Made by a program: the position numbers and the translations under genes. DNA of 64,000 bases from Arcuatula senhousia (Eukaryota; Mollusca; Bivalvia; Mytilida; Mytilidae), in assembly GCA_963971305.1 (NCBI GenBank), contig OZ020313.1:27938602-28002601 (forward strand), written 5' to 3'. The notes below the pieces were generated by a model. The model did no database searches. It was given only the letters and a program-made list of their open reading frames with translations, and was not told where the DNA came from. This document shows, one piece after another, positions 25,201-36,800 of this stretch. Every line of letters starts with the position of its first letter. The first letter of the stretch is position 1.

Positions 25201-28200
25201 AGGTCAAATTACTCAAAATGAAATTTTAAGGGTTACTACATATACAGATCTATATTTTACATAATTATTCATATTTTAGTCATGTTTTTAGTGCTAATCA
25301 GTTGTCCAATGTCTTTTCTACCTCTTAAAACCCCAAAATGAGAAAAAATTGCTAAAATATTGAACGCGAATGGATTTTAAGGAAATTTACACCGGTCTTA
25401 GATACAGAGTAACCGTATGACCTTGACTGACTTTTCAAGGTCAAATCAACTTTATGACACTATTTCAACACATTTAACCCATTTAAGGGTCTCAGATATT
25501 AGAAATAAAGAAATTAATAGTTCATCCCCCCTTTTTTCCAAAAATGTGAAAATTGACATTTTTGCACTAAAAGTGGTCAAAACATGTTAAATGTACTACT
25601 TTTAATCATATTTAGTCAAAATCAGATGAAAAAATGTTGACCGGTCTTTATTAAGGTCTTTCACGACTACGGTCGTAAAGACCTTCTAGCAATTCTTCTG
25701 ATTATTATTATTATTATTATTTTTCATCCGCCGCCCCAAAATATTTTTTGTTTCGCGACATATCATTTTGATATTTAAGGTGGAATATCGGTCATAAAAA
25801 AACTCTTCGTAATTTACCCTGCGAAAGCAAACTATTTATTGTTATGGAGTTATCTCCCCTAACACCGTAAAGTTTGTGTCTTCTTCTCCTCCTAAACTAC
25901 AATAAAAATAGAAAAACTAAAGCATGCAAAGTGTTAAGGAACTAATAAACAAGCTCTATGGACCAATTTGATAAATTTTAAATCACTTCCTGTTGACGCG
26001 TTTAAGACTCAAAAAGTGTCGCGACGCGTCAACATTTTTATCTTTTAAACCGTTGGTCATAGAGACTTGAAACCTTCACCATTAAACTTAGGTGACATAT
26101 GTTACATCCAAAAATGTCAAAATCCAAGGTCAAAGGTCAAGGTCAAATTACTCAAAATGAAATTTTAAGGGTTACTACATATACAGATCTATATTTTACA
26201 TAATTATTCATATTTTAGTCATGTTTTTAGTGCTAATCAGTTGTCCAATGTCTTTTCTACCTCTTAAAACCCCAAAATGAGAAAAAATTGCTAAAATATT
26301 GAACGCGAATGGATTTTAAGGAAATTTACACCGGTCTTAGATACAGAGTAACCGTATGACCTTGACTGACTTTTCAAGGTCAAATCAACTTTATGACACT
26401 ATTTCAACACATTTAACCCATTTAAGGGTCTCAGATATTAGAAATAAAGAAATTAATAGTTCATCCCCCCTTTTTTCCAAAAATGTGAAAATTGACATTT
26501 TTGCACTAAAAGTGGTCAAAACATGTTAAATGTACTACTTTTAATCATATTTAGTCAAAATCAGATGAAAAAATGTTGACCGGTCTTTATTAAGGTCTTT
26601 CACGACTACGGTCGTAAAGACCTTCTAGCAATTCTTCTGATTATTATTATTATTATTATTTTTCATCCGCCGCCCCAAAATATTTTTTGTTTCGCGACAT
26701 ATCATTTTGATATTTAAGGTGGAATATCGGTCATAAAAAAACTCTTCGTAATTTACCCTGCGAAAGCAAACTATTTATTGTTATGGAGTTATCTCCCCTA
26801 ACACCGTAAAGTTTGTGTCTTCTTCTCCTCCTAAACTACAATAAAAATAGAAAAACTAAAGCATGCAAAGTGTTAAGGAACTAATAAACAAGCTCTATGG
26901 ACCAATTTGATAAATTTTAAATCACTTCCTGTTGACGCGTTTAAGACTCAAAAAGTGTCGCGACGCGTCAACATTTTTATCTTTTAAACCGTTGGTCATA
27001 GAGACTTGAAACCTTCACCATTAAACTTAGGTGACATATGTTACATCCAAAAATGTCAAAATCCAAGGTCAAAGGTCAAGGTCAAATTACTCAAAATGAA
27101 ATTTTAAGGGTTACTACATATACAGATCTATATTTTACATAATTATTCATATTTTAGTCATGTTTTTAGTGCTAATCAGTTGTCCAATGTCTTTTCTACC
27201 TCTTAAAACCCCAAAATGAGAAAAAATTGCTAAAATATTGAACGCGAATGGATTTTAAGGAAATTTACACCGGTCTTAGATACAGAGTAACCGTATGACC
27301 TTGACTGACTTTTCAAGGTCAAATCAACTTTATGACACTATTTCAACACATTTAACCCATTTAAGGGTCTCAGATATTAGAAATAAAGAAATTAATAGTT
27401 CATCCCCCCTTTTTTCCAAAAATGTGAAAATTGACATTTTTGCACTAAAAGTGGTCAAAACATGTTAAATGTACTACTTTTAATCATATTTAGTCAAAAT
27501 CAGATGAAAAAATGTTGACCGGTCTTTATTAAGGTCTTTCACGACTACGGTCGTAAAGACCTTCTAGCAATTCTTCTGATTATTATTATTATTATTATTT
27601 TTCATCCGCCGCCCCAAAATATTTTTTGTTTCGCGACATATTCATTTTGATATTTAAGGTGGAATATCGGTCATAAAAAAACTCTTCGTAATTTACCCTG
27701 CGAAAGCAAACTATTTATTGTTATGGAGTTATCTCCCCTAACACCGTAAAGTTTGTGTCTTCTTCTCCTCCTAAACTACAATAAAAATAGAAAAACTAAA
27801 GCATGCAAAGTGTTAAGGAACTAATAAACAAGCTCTATGGACCAATTTGATAAATTTTAAATCACTTCCTGTTGACAGCGTTTAAGACTCAAAAAGTGTC
27901 GCGACGCGTCAACATTTTTATCTTTTAAACCGTTGGTCATAGAGACTTGAAACCTTCACCATTAAACTTAGGTGACATATGTTACATCCAAAAATGTCAA
28001 AATCCAAGGTCAAAGGTCCAAGGTCAAATTACTCAAAATGAAATTTTAAGGGTTACTACATATACAGATCTATATTTTACATAATTATTCATATTTTAGT
28101 CATGTTTTTAGTGCTAATCAGTTGTCCAATGTCTTTTCTACCTCTAAAACCCCAAAATGAGAAAAAATTGCTAAAATATTGAACGCGAATGGATTTTAAG

Positions 28201-30000
28201 GAAATTTACACCGGTCTTAGATACAGAGTAACCGTATGACCTTGACTGACTTTTCAAGGTCAAATCAACTTTATGACACTATTTCAACACATTTAACCCA
28301 TTTAAGGGTCTCAGATATTAGAAATAAAGAAATTAATAGTTCATCCCCCCTTTTTTTCCAAAATGTGAAAATTGACATTTTTGCACTAAAAGTGGTCAAA
28401 ACATGTTAAATGTACTACTTTTAATCATATTTAGTCAAAATCAGATGAAAAAATGTTGACCGGTCTTTATTAAGGTCTTTCACGACTACGGTCGTAAAGA
28501 CCTTCTAGCAATTCTTCTGATTATTATTATTATTATTATTTTTCATCCGCCGCCCCAAAATATTTTTTGTTTCGCGACATATCATTTTGATATTTAAGGT
28601 GGAATATCGGTCATAAAAAAACTCTTCGTAATTTACCCTGCGAAAGCAAACTATTTATTGTTATGGAGTTATCTCCCCTAACACCGTAAAGTTTGTGTCT
28701 TCTTCTCCTCCTAAACTACAATAAAAATAGAAAAACTAAAGCATGCAAAGTGTTAAGGAACTAATAAACAAGCTCTATGGACCAATTTGATAAATTTTAA
28801 ATCACTTCCTGTTGACGCGTTTAAGACTCAAAAAGTGTCGCGACGCGTCAACATTTTTATCTTTTAAACCGTTGGTCATAGAGACTTGAAACCTTCACCA
28901 TTAAACTTAGGTGACATATGTTACATCCAAAATGTCAAAATCCAAGGTCAAAGGTCAAGGTCAAATTACTCAAAATGAAATTTTAAGGGTTACTACATAT
29001 ACAGATCTATATTTTACATAATTATTCATATTTTAGTCATGTTTTTAGTGCTAATCAGTTGTCCAATGTCTTTTCTACCTCTTAAAACCCCAAAATGAGA
29101 AAAAATTGCTAAAATATTGACGCGAATGGATTTTAAGGAAATTTACACCGGTCTTAGATACAGAGTAACCGTATGACCTTGAACTGACTTTTCAAGGTCA
29201 AATCAACTTTATGACACTATTTCAACACATTTAACCCATTTAAGGGTCTCAGATATTAGAAATAAAGAAATTAATAGTTCATCCCCCCTTTTTTCCAAAA
29301 TGTGAAAATTGACATTTTTGCACTAAAAGTGGTCAAAACATGTTAAATGTACTACTTTTAATCATATTTAGTCAAAATCAGATGAAAAAAATGTTGACCG
29401 GTCTTTATTAAGGTCTTTCACGACTACGGTCGTAAAGACCTTCTAGCAATTCTTCTGATTATTATTATTATTATTATTTTTCATCCGCCGCCCCAAAATA
29501 TTTTTTGTTTCGCGACATATCATTTTGATATTTAAGGTGGAATATCGGTCATAAAAAAACTCTTCGTAATTTACCCTGCGAAAGCAAACTATTTATTGTT
29601 ATGGAGTTATCTCCCCTAACACCGTAAAGGTTTGTGTCTTCTTCTCCTCCTAAACTACAATAAAAATAGAAAAACTAAAGCATGCAAAGTGTTAAGGAAC
29701 TAATAAACAAGCTCTATGGACCAATTTGATAAATTTTAATCACTTCCTGTTGACGCGTTTAAGACTCAAAAAGTGTCGCGACGCGTCAACATTTTTATCT
29801 TTTAAAACCGTTGGTCATAGAGACTTGAAACCTTCACCATTAAACTTAGGTGACATATGTTACATCCAAAAATGTCAAAATCCAAGGTCAAAGGTCAAGG
29901 TCAAATTACTCAAAATGAAATTTTAAGGGGTTACTACATATACAGATCTATATTTTACATAATTATTCATATTTTAGTCATGTTTTTAGTGCTAATCAGT
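16235..30000 (+). repeat. 939-bp tandem array running into the assembly gap
   Basis: Units start with AAGGTCTTTCACGAC at 16235, 17174, 18116, 19055, 19994, 20933, 21872, 22811 (split), 24714, 25653, 26592, 27531, 28472 and 29410 (cut by the gap). Spacing is 939 bp in nearly all cases. Each unit has a 5' hairpin (AAGGTCTTT, ACGAC/GTCGT inner arms), (ATT)n, the body start TTTTTCATCCGCCGCCCC, and AGGTCA triplets. No usual 3' terminus (GGGAAAGACCTC plus hairpin) is visible in a unit. Unit 1 is clearly diverged, unit 2 slightly, and units 3 to 9 look identical to the eye. There is no coding potential. Confidence 0.95.
22865..23828 (+). mobile_element. Hairpin element inserted in the (ATT)n of array unit 8
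   Basis: Complete element of about 960 bp. It has the 5' hairpin with CCACT/AGTGG inner arms, TTCTTATGATTATTATTATT, and a body with about three degenerate modules of roughly 160 bp that share AAAATGGCGGCCG. It then has one AGGTCA cluster (about 23757-23782), GGGAAAGACCTC, the hairpin CATTTGTTC-TCT-GAACAAATG and CACTTTAATT. Left of it the array stops at GATTATT and right of it resumes at ATTATTATT, so the insertion point is inside the microsatellite. Because only one unit carries it, it entered after, or was not swept by, array homogenisation. Overlapping ORFs on both strands at 23025-23772 have no recognisable domains. Confidence 0.8.
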
Positions 30001-30100
30001 NNNNNNNNNNNNNNNNNNNNNNNNNNNNNNNNNNNNNNNNNNNNNNNNNNNNNNNNNNNNNNNNNNNNNNNNNNNNNNNNNNNNNNNNNNNNNNNNNNNN
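30001..30100. other. Assembly gap of 100 N
   Basis: Exactly 100 N, a conventional placeholder for a gap of unknown length. Left is unfinished 939-bp array, right is single-copy sequence, so the true distance and order across it are not secure. Confidence 0.98.
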
Positions 30101-30103
30101 TAC

Positions 30104-30557
30104 CTCTGTTTGGCAAATAGTGGCCTAAATAATATCCAATCCCGATTGTGGCTCCACAGACTAAAATGTCACTTAAAATAACAAGAAAAACGATAAACAG
30201 GCATTTTGTAAACCCAGCTTGCCTTTCTTGTTGTTTTAGTTCGTTTCCGGTAGTTTCATTTTTGTCCTCGTTTTGGGATATATCCGTAACATTTTCATTT
30301 GGTAGTGTATAGGCATATTCATCAGTTAGTTCAATCTCAAAATCATCGTAATCCACGCTTTGAGTTTCGCCCGCCACATTCCAATTTTCGATTGTTTTGT
30401 TTTTATCTTTACTACCGGTTGTAACGGTCATAGATTTTAAATCGCAATTTTTATTTTCACTTTTAGTTGTTACATATTTATGCTCAACACTTTTTCTTGG
30501 TTGAAACGTTTCATAATCTCGAATTTGAGTTATATCCGTCGTACAGGAATCAGTCAT
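30104..30557 (-). CDS. Unrecognised single-pass membrane protein, first coding exon
   Basis: An ATG at 30557 opens 151 codons. The first 110 or so residues are hydrophilic, rich in Thr, Lys, Asp and Glu, with no signal peptide. A cysteine-flanked hydrophobic segment (about residues 119-142, starting CLFIVFLVILSDILVCG) follows, then a short GYYLGHYLPN. This suggests a long N-terminal tail and one membrane span; topology is inference. The exon appears to end at 30104 in AGAG|GTA, with the gap two bases further on, so the remaining exons are lost in the gap or beyond. I do not recognise the family. Confidence 0.5.
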
Positions 30558-32950
30558 TCTAAAGTCATTTATGTTAAGCCCGATCTTATTCCCAGATTAA
30601 GCGAAAATCATATACATGTAAGATGCACTTACGTTTAACCACGATTTATCTTATAAAGGAGAACAAAGAACAAAGATTTATAAATCTACTAACAGGAAAA
30701 ACATCATTCAATTTTTCAAATTGAATAAAGAACATAAAGTACACCCTGGACAAATGCATATTTTCCTTCCTTTTACATAATCATATTTTTGTAACAATAT
30801 TAAAGGATTCTTTGTATCATCCGTAGTGCTATAGAGACATTTTTCCTGAAGGAAAAAAAATAGTCATTAAAAATTCCAGAACCTTGTAAAACTTTTTTTT
30901 ATATTAATAAATACGTGTTTCCTTATATTTTTTTCGATTATCCGGTGTACTAGTTTCCGAAAGAATGTTAAGTATCGTAAATTTAAACTTTAAAAATGTG
31001 TGTTCTAAAAGAATTTATTTTCATCACGTTTGCAAAAGGAGCTTAGGCAAGCTCCCGATATTGGTGAGGCCCACAATGTATTTTTCAATGTACTTAAGAC
31101 CTAAGTACATCAGTATAAGTTATTTATGCTTTATAAATAGAAACACCAATCTTTTCTGTATTTGTTTAATGGAGTTAGTAACACTTTAAAAGTTTCCAAA
31201 CTACCTGAAATAAAGGGTAAATAAAGGGTATTATTTTCCAAAAGAAATTATCTATGTTTTACCTATTTAGTAATGTATTTCATTGTCCATTATTAAAAAT
31301 CGTTCAAAAGAAAGAACTATTGGTACAGTCGTCTGACACCGAAGTTTCTAACATTCATCGCCCCACTCACAAAACCGTGATTTTCGCCTAGTGCTCAATA
31401 CCAATGTGTAGAGACAGGCAATAAAATAGAAATTTCTGCTCTAGAAGCCAAATTAATTAAAATTATGTTTGTCACTTTCTAATTACATTGAACAAATTAA
31501 AGCCTTATTACCCTAAAGAAAACAGACAAAAAAAAATACAAAAGTCTGTTAAAACTGAGAAAATGAAAGCCCGTTATGTACATGTATATAGTTAGAATAG
31601 ATTTCTCAGGATAAAATAAATTATGCAAACCACATCAAAACCACGTATACTGCAAAAAGTGCAAACCTTCCTGCTAATAACACTTTGGAAAGTGACCACG
31701 ATGTCAGGTTTGACAGAAATTAAAATGACAACAAAGTTTCAGACAATAAATTTTGCTACGCCTGACGCGCGTTCCGTCTATTCAAGACTCATCAGAGGCG
31801 CTCTACCAAAAATATTGAAAAAGCCAAACACTATATATATATATAGTTATGAAGAGCATAGAACAATAAAACCAAAAATACTAAACTGGGGAACCAAATT
31901 AGAACTAAGAGGATCAATCTATGTCTGGGGAAGGGAGAACCTTAGGGTTTAAACAAATAATTTAAAGCTTTGATGCGTTCTCCAACACAAAAGTGTTGCT
32001 GCCGGAGCGGTCTAACCTCGGGGAATTAAAACTCCACCATCAGCATTAACCTTTACGGGTGTAAGAAATTAAGATGACAACAAAGTTCCACACAAAAATT
32101 TATTCTACGCCTGACGCGCGTTTTGTCTAATCAAGACTTATCAGAATAAAAAATTACAACAAAGTTCCAGGCATTACATTTTGCCATGCCCGGTACGAGT
32201 TTATACGTTTCAAGACTCATCAGAGACTGAAAGATGAAAAAACCAAAAATAGGAGACCATAAAAAAGCCAACAGATGCCTATCTACTTAGTATTATATCA
32301 TACTTTAATACAAAAAAGTGACCGTGTGAAAATTCCACGGGAAAATTGTATACTGGGAACAAAAACTGGACAAAAAACTAATGTTATTTAGTAATGCTAA
32401 TGTGAATTTGTCAAGCGATTATTGAGTTGTCATTTAACCGCTGCTGGTGGACCACGGCTCAGTTTAAAGATTTTTTTGTCATCAGAATGTTTGAAAACAG
32501 TTATAAAATAAGTCTGTTAAAGTATTAGAATAGTTTGCTATGATTTACAAAAGAACATTTTTAAGTTTGTATTTTCTAAGCGATTTTACATGTGTGAATA
32601 TTTGGATTGTTCAAAACATAAAATATAAAAAAAAATGAAAAAGACATATATGGTAGATGTACAGCTATAGATAAAATAATCTCCACAGTCATGACAGTCA
32701 TTGAAGAAATAAAAAGAAATACCAAGTATCATAGACGACGTTAATATATCATGATTAGTTTGCTTTTGATTACATGTAAGAGCGCATTTTGACGTCATGC
32801 ATGTATAATGTAAGACAAGAAGTTGTTATTTGTACAATTCATGCAGTCAAATATTCCAATTATTTGGACCAAGGGTCCGGTAATAAAACAAAAATGGAAA
32901 AAAGAGCGATTCATTGGTGGAAAGCCTACACCAATTTATTTTTTATGTGT
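30558..32950. other. Intergenic sequence with one dispersed repeat
   Basis: AT-rich sequence with no supported gene. The only structure I can name is the dispersed repeat at 31690-32240. Short ORFs (for example 30965-31189 and 31623-31952) are incidental; the second lies mostly in the repeat. Confidence 0.5.
31690..32240 (+). repeat. Dispersed repeat of about 340 bp (family with GACGCGCGTT core)
   Basis: Shares with 57330-58195 and, inverted, with 60340-61085 a block: ATGACAACAAAGTTCCAGAC, CCTGACGCGCGTT, TATTCAAGACTCATCAGAGG, GAACTGGGGAACCAAAT-type text, a CAACAC/GTGTTG hairpin and CTCGGGGAATTAAAACTCCACC. One full and one partial unit are present. I remember this as a very common mussel repeat, but its class is unknown to me. 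Confidence 0.75.
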
Positions 32951-32952
32951 TA

Positions 32953-33168
32953 CTCCTACACTATACAGGCAAAAATGCTTCGCACGAAATTTGTGTACAT
33001 ATTTTTTTGGCATGAATTTCGTGCGAAAATGATGCCAAATTGATGCAAAATTTTTCGCACGTATTTCGGGCGTTGCTCGATTTGTTGATAAATGGTGTGA
33101 AAATTTCGCCCGAATTTCGTGCGAATTTCGCATGAATTTCATGCGAGCATTTTTGCCTGTGTAGCACC
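32953..33168. mobile_element. Short TIR element (MITE), about 215 bp
   Basis: The ends are inverted: CAGGCAAAAATGCTTCGCAC on the left and, read from the right, CAGGCAAAAATGCTCGCATG. The outer bases are CTACAC on the left and GTGTAG on the right; the left end has four extra bases (TATA). Inside, the motif CGCA(C/T)GAAATTC recurs in both directions. I could not find a clear target duplication. Confidence 0.7.
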
Positions 33169-33771
33169 CTGCTTTGATCTATTGTGCTCTTTTTCCAAAC
33201 AGCAGCCCCGGTCCTGAGAGAAAAAATATAGAATGCATTGGAAAAATGTAAGAAAGGGAGATAACTTTTAAAATTGTCAATAATTTCAATAGAAACCATT
33301 GTAACAAAATGGCAAGATTTCTCCCAGGACCAGGCAGTTATGAGCAAATTGGTATTTATACTTTGAACTATCTTTCGTTTAAAATAAACCACTGTAGCCT
33401 TTTTTCGATGAATCACTTTTCTTCAATTTTGCATGATTCTTAGGTGGACTACTATTAAATTATAAATCTCAAAGCTTTCAGTGAGAGATAAACATACCGC
33501 AGTGTGACTTTATGATGTAGAGCAGTAGTAAAAATGCTGTTCCTTTGCTTTGTTTCATTTCATATCAATATCTACAGTATATAATGTGTTTTGTGCCGTG
33601 CATGACTGTATATTCCATATCCCTTAATTTTTAGAATTTAACCAAAAAATTCATAAACTTTATTCAGCAGAAGCAGACAACTACGCCAAAAAAAAACCAA
33701 CTGAAATAAAATAAAAATTACCGAACAATTTAACACAGGCTCATATAGAAACTATTAACTTTTTTGTGGAT

Positions 33772-33777
33772 TTTATT
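33772..33777 (-). terminator. Poly(A) signal of the PHM-like gene
   Basis: AATAAA on the minus strand, 46 bases past the stop codon at 33823-33825. This is a normal distance for a short 3' UTR. Confidence 0.6.
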
Positions 33778-33822
33778 ATAAAAATGAAAACAAGTCTTAT
33801 TAGGCTATAACATCAATTTTAG

Positions 33823-36800
33823 TTACTTTGAACACAGTCCTGATGTTTCTTCATGATCACAGAAATTAAATGCCGGAGACTGAGTCACACAAGCAGGCGG
33901 GCGTCTAAAATGTTCTTCTTGTTGTGGTTCATATCCAATATCTATCTGAAAGTTACACATTTCTTCTCCTTCACTCATTCTACAAAATGGAATTAACAAA
34001 TATTTATTTATTGTTGTTATATACGTGGTTTTTTTTGGTTATCTAAATGTGTCATGCAGTTGTTCTTTTACTTACAATTTGTAATGGTGCTTGATCTGTT
34101 ATTCTAACACTATTATATTTTTGATTTCCATTCATTGTCTGAAAAAAAGGCTCTACCATTTCTGAAAGTGTTGAATCTTTCAATACTTTTTTGCATACTT
34201 TAATCCATTTACTTTCATATATTGGTTTAGAAAGAGATAGACCTTCTGCTATACAAAACTAACCCGAACTGGACAGGTGTTTCGTGTTTGTTGATGTACA
34301 GACACCTTGCAGCCTACAAACACAAAATACTTTTAGCATTCTGAATGTAGAATAGCATATTCAAAAACTGTTTTAAACAGAATGCATGCACGTAAAAAAT
34401 ATAGAACAGAAAACGCACGAGAAGTAACCACGCCAGTGAGATAATAAATGTCAGTGTTTTAGCTGTTAGATTTCAACAACATGTAAAGTAAAATATTGAT
34501 ACTTTAATTTGGGATAAATTGTTTGTCGGATGTTAAATAAATGTTTTCGTTTTGAGTTACAGAGGCTCTTGGAAGTTGATGGCATTTCACCAAATTTTCC
34601 ATGTAAAGACAAATGTCTTCACATATAACGTTTACATGTACATTACTTTTAAAATAGGTTGATGAATGTAGGTTACAAAAATCTCGTTTTGATTCATTTG
34701 GAGGTAAATCTAAATAGGAGAAAACTGGCAACCTTAAAATTCAACTAGCGACGAACGTAGGTACATAAACCATTTTGCGTTCTTACACTATAGATGATAT
34801 ACAATTACTAGGATAATAGAATAGTGTGCTGTTTAAACCAGCAAACAATCCTTACTTTCAATTATAGGTCACACGAAAAGTTAATATCTAAACGTACAAT
34901 TATATCGCCTTGTCTTATTTCAAGATGTCCACCTGCAACATTATACAAATCCTGTAACAAGAGAAAAAGAAGAAAATAATAATATTTGTCCATTCTAATG
35001 AGCAATGTTTCTATTCTAAAAATATAAGTAAAGTTAAATGTAAAATATGCAAGTTGAACTCAAGCAGAGTCTTTCTTCAAGAACTTGGTAAAAAAACTTC
35101 TAATATTTTGTATTTGTTTTTTTAATCAATACAATACAAGATGAAACGACGTGTACTAAGTGAAGGCAAAACAAACTTTAATTATCCACAAGCTGCCTTT
35201 AATATGACAGTGGTTGCAGTTCGCCGTCTTGCAATAATCTATACAGCATCCTAGGAACAAAATAAAGATAACGATGACAAAGGTAATGTTTGATAAAGAT
35301 TCCTCTGGCTTATAGTAATGTTTTGTCCTAACCAATCTCCTATCGAAATACACCAATAACACATACTAACGGTCAAAATAAGATTTCAATTCAGGGAGAG
35401 AGAAAATTTAAGATATTAGAGAATGAAAATAACCGACATGTAAAGGAAATCTCTTACGAACATTCGATTGTACCGACAGCTATCTTAGAAGCATAGGCTG
35501 GGGTAAACAGCATTTACTTTGCATTTTACTCATATTAATATCATACCTTGTTCTTTCCCATAGAAAGCTGACTACCGATGAGGGTCCAGCTATTATTTCT
35601 AATCAAAAATCCTTCAACCAAAATACCTACAATATTTCAGGAAAATACGTTCAGGTATTCGTGTAAAAAATATCATCAGAATAAAGACCTCGATCTAAAC
35701 TTACGGTATAATGCCAAGTTGACCGTTCATGCTTTTAAAATATGTTTGTAGACCAAGTATAGTTGAGAGTCTGTGGTTGAAAAACAAAGTTCAGTTGAAA
35801 GTTTTAAATGATCAAGTTGTATCGGCAAAGCTATTATTTAGTACATATGTTTAATGTAGTTTGATCTACTTCAGAGTAACATGAAACTCACGTTTAGTTT
35901 ATTATAATCACGAGAGTTTTGATCTTACCATAATGATGTGTGTGTAAAAAGTATCTGAACGCAAATGCTGGAGGCCTTGACCACTTGCAAGCAACATCAG
36001 AAAAATAACCTACAACAGAAAACACAAATACACTTAATAAAAACAAATAATGGCTGTTGCACTAGTCTCGTTGAGAACAAAAAATAATTAAAGAAATTTT
36101 GTATTGGTAGACAACAGTAAAAAGGTAAAACGCAAACACACATCAAGCATGAAAACAAATAAAATAAATATTATTAAAGAATTACCGAAATTGGAATGTA
36201 AATATCATATGCCGAATAAGAAAAAAACATGACAGTCAATGACGTACCGAAAAAGTAAAGATCACCGGCATTTAAAAACAATGGCGAGGTAAATTCGGTT
36301 TTATAGTGAATATCTCCCTATTTCATTGCGATTTTCGGGTCAGGTAATAACACAAAACACAATATGGCTGTGAGACATAATTGGAATAGTGAAGTGATCA
36401 TCAGTACAACAATCAGCCAAAAAATATTTATAACAACCATGAAGTATTTCGACGTTTAGCATGATTTTAAAATTTTCTACCAGTCACTGGATTCGAAAGC
36501 AAACTTCTTTAGGGATATTTTTTGGAACCTTGATCTAAAAGCCGACCACGGTCTTTTAAACAAAACTAAGAAAGAACCTATATTTTGGACATAAGTCCTT
36601 CGTCATGTAAGAAACTTTATAGATCAAAGAAATAAAATGTCTTGCCAAATACTGACTAGTATTTCTTTTGTTACTTATACTCTCTCAATAATTTGAACCA
36701 TGGCAATTATTATCTTAAATTCATCGTATTGTAACCTAGACCGTATGTAGAATTAGTAACATAAAAAGAAATGACGTTTGTTTTCAACTGTGAACAAATA

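Noticed and set aside
16235..30000. CRISPR-like or bacterial repeat array
   Set aside because: Units are 939 bp without spacers, and the surrounding genes are spliced animal genes.
29967..30120. ORFs reading through the N run
   Set aside because: Artefacts of translating N; the real exon ends at a donor at the gap edge.
34076..34247. Open stretch of about 57 codons ending at a GTAAGT donor between PHM exons 10 and 11
   Set aside because: Its end phase does not fit exon 11, and direct splicing of exon 10 to 11 gives the conserved FG, EEMCNF junction of the family.
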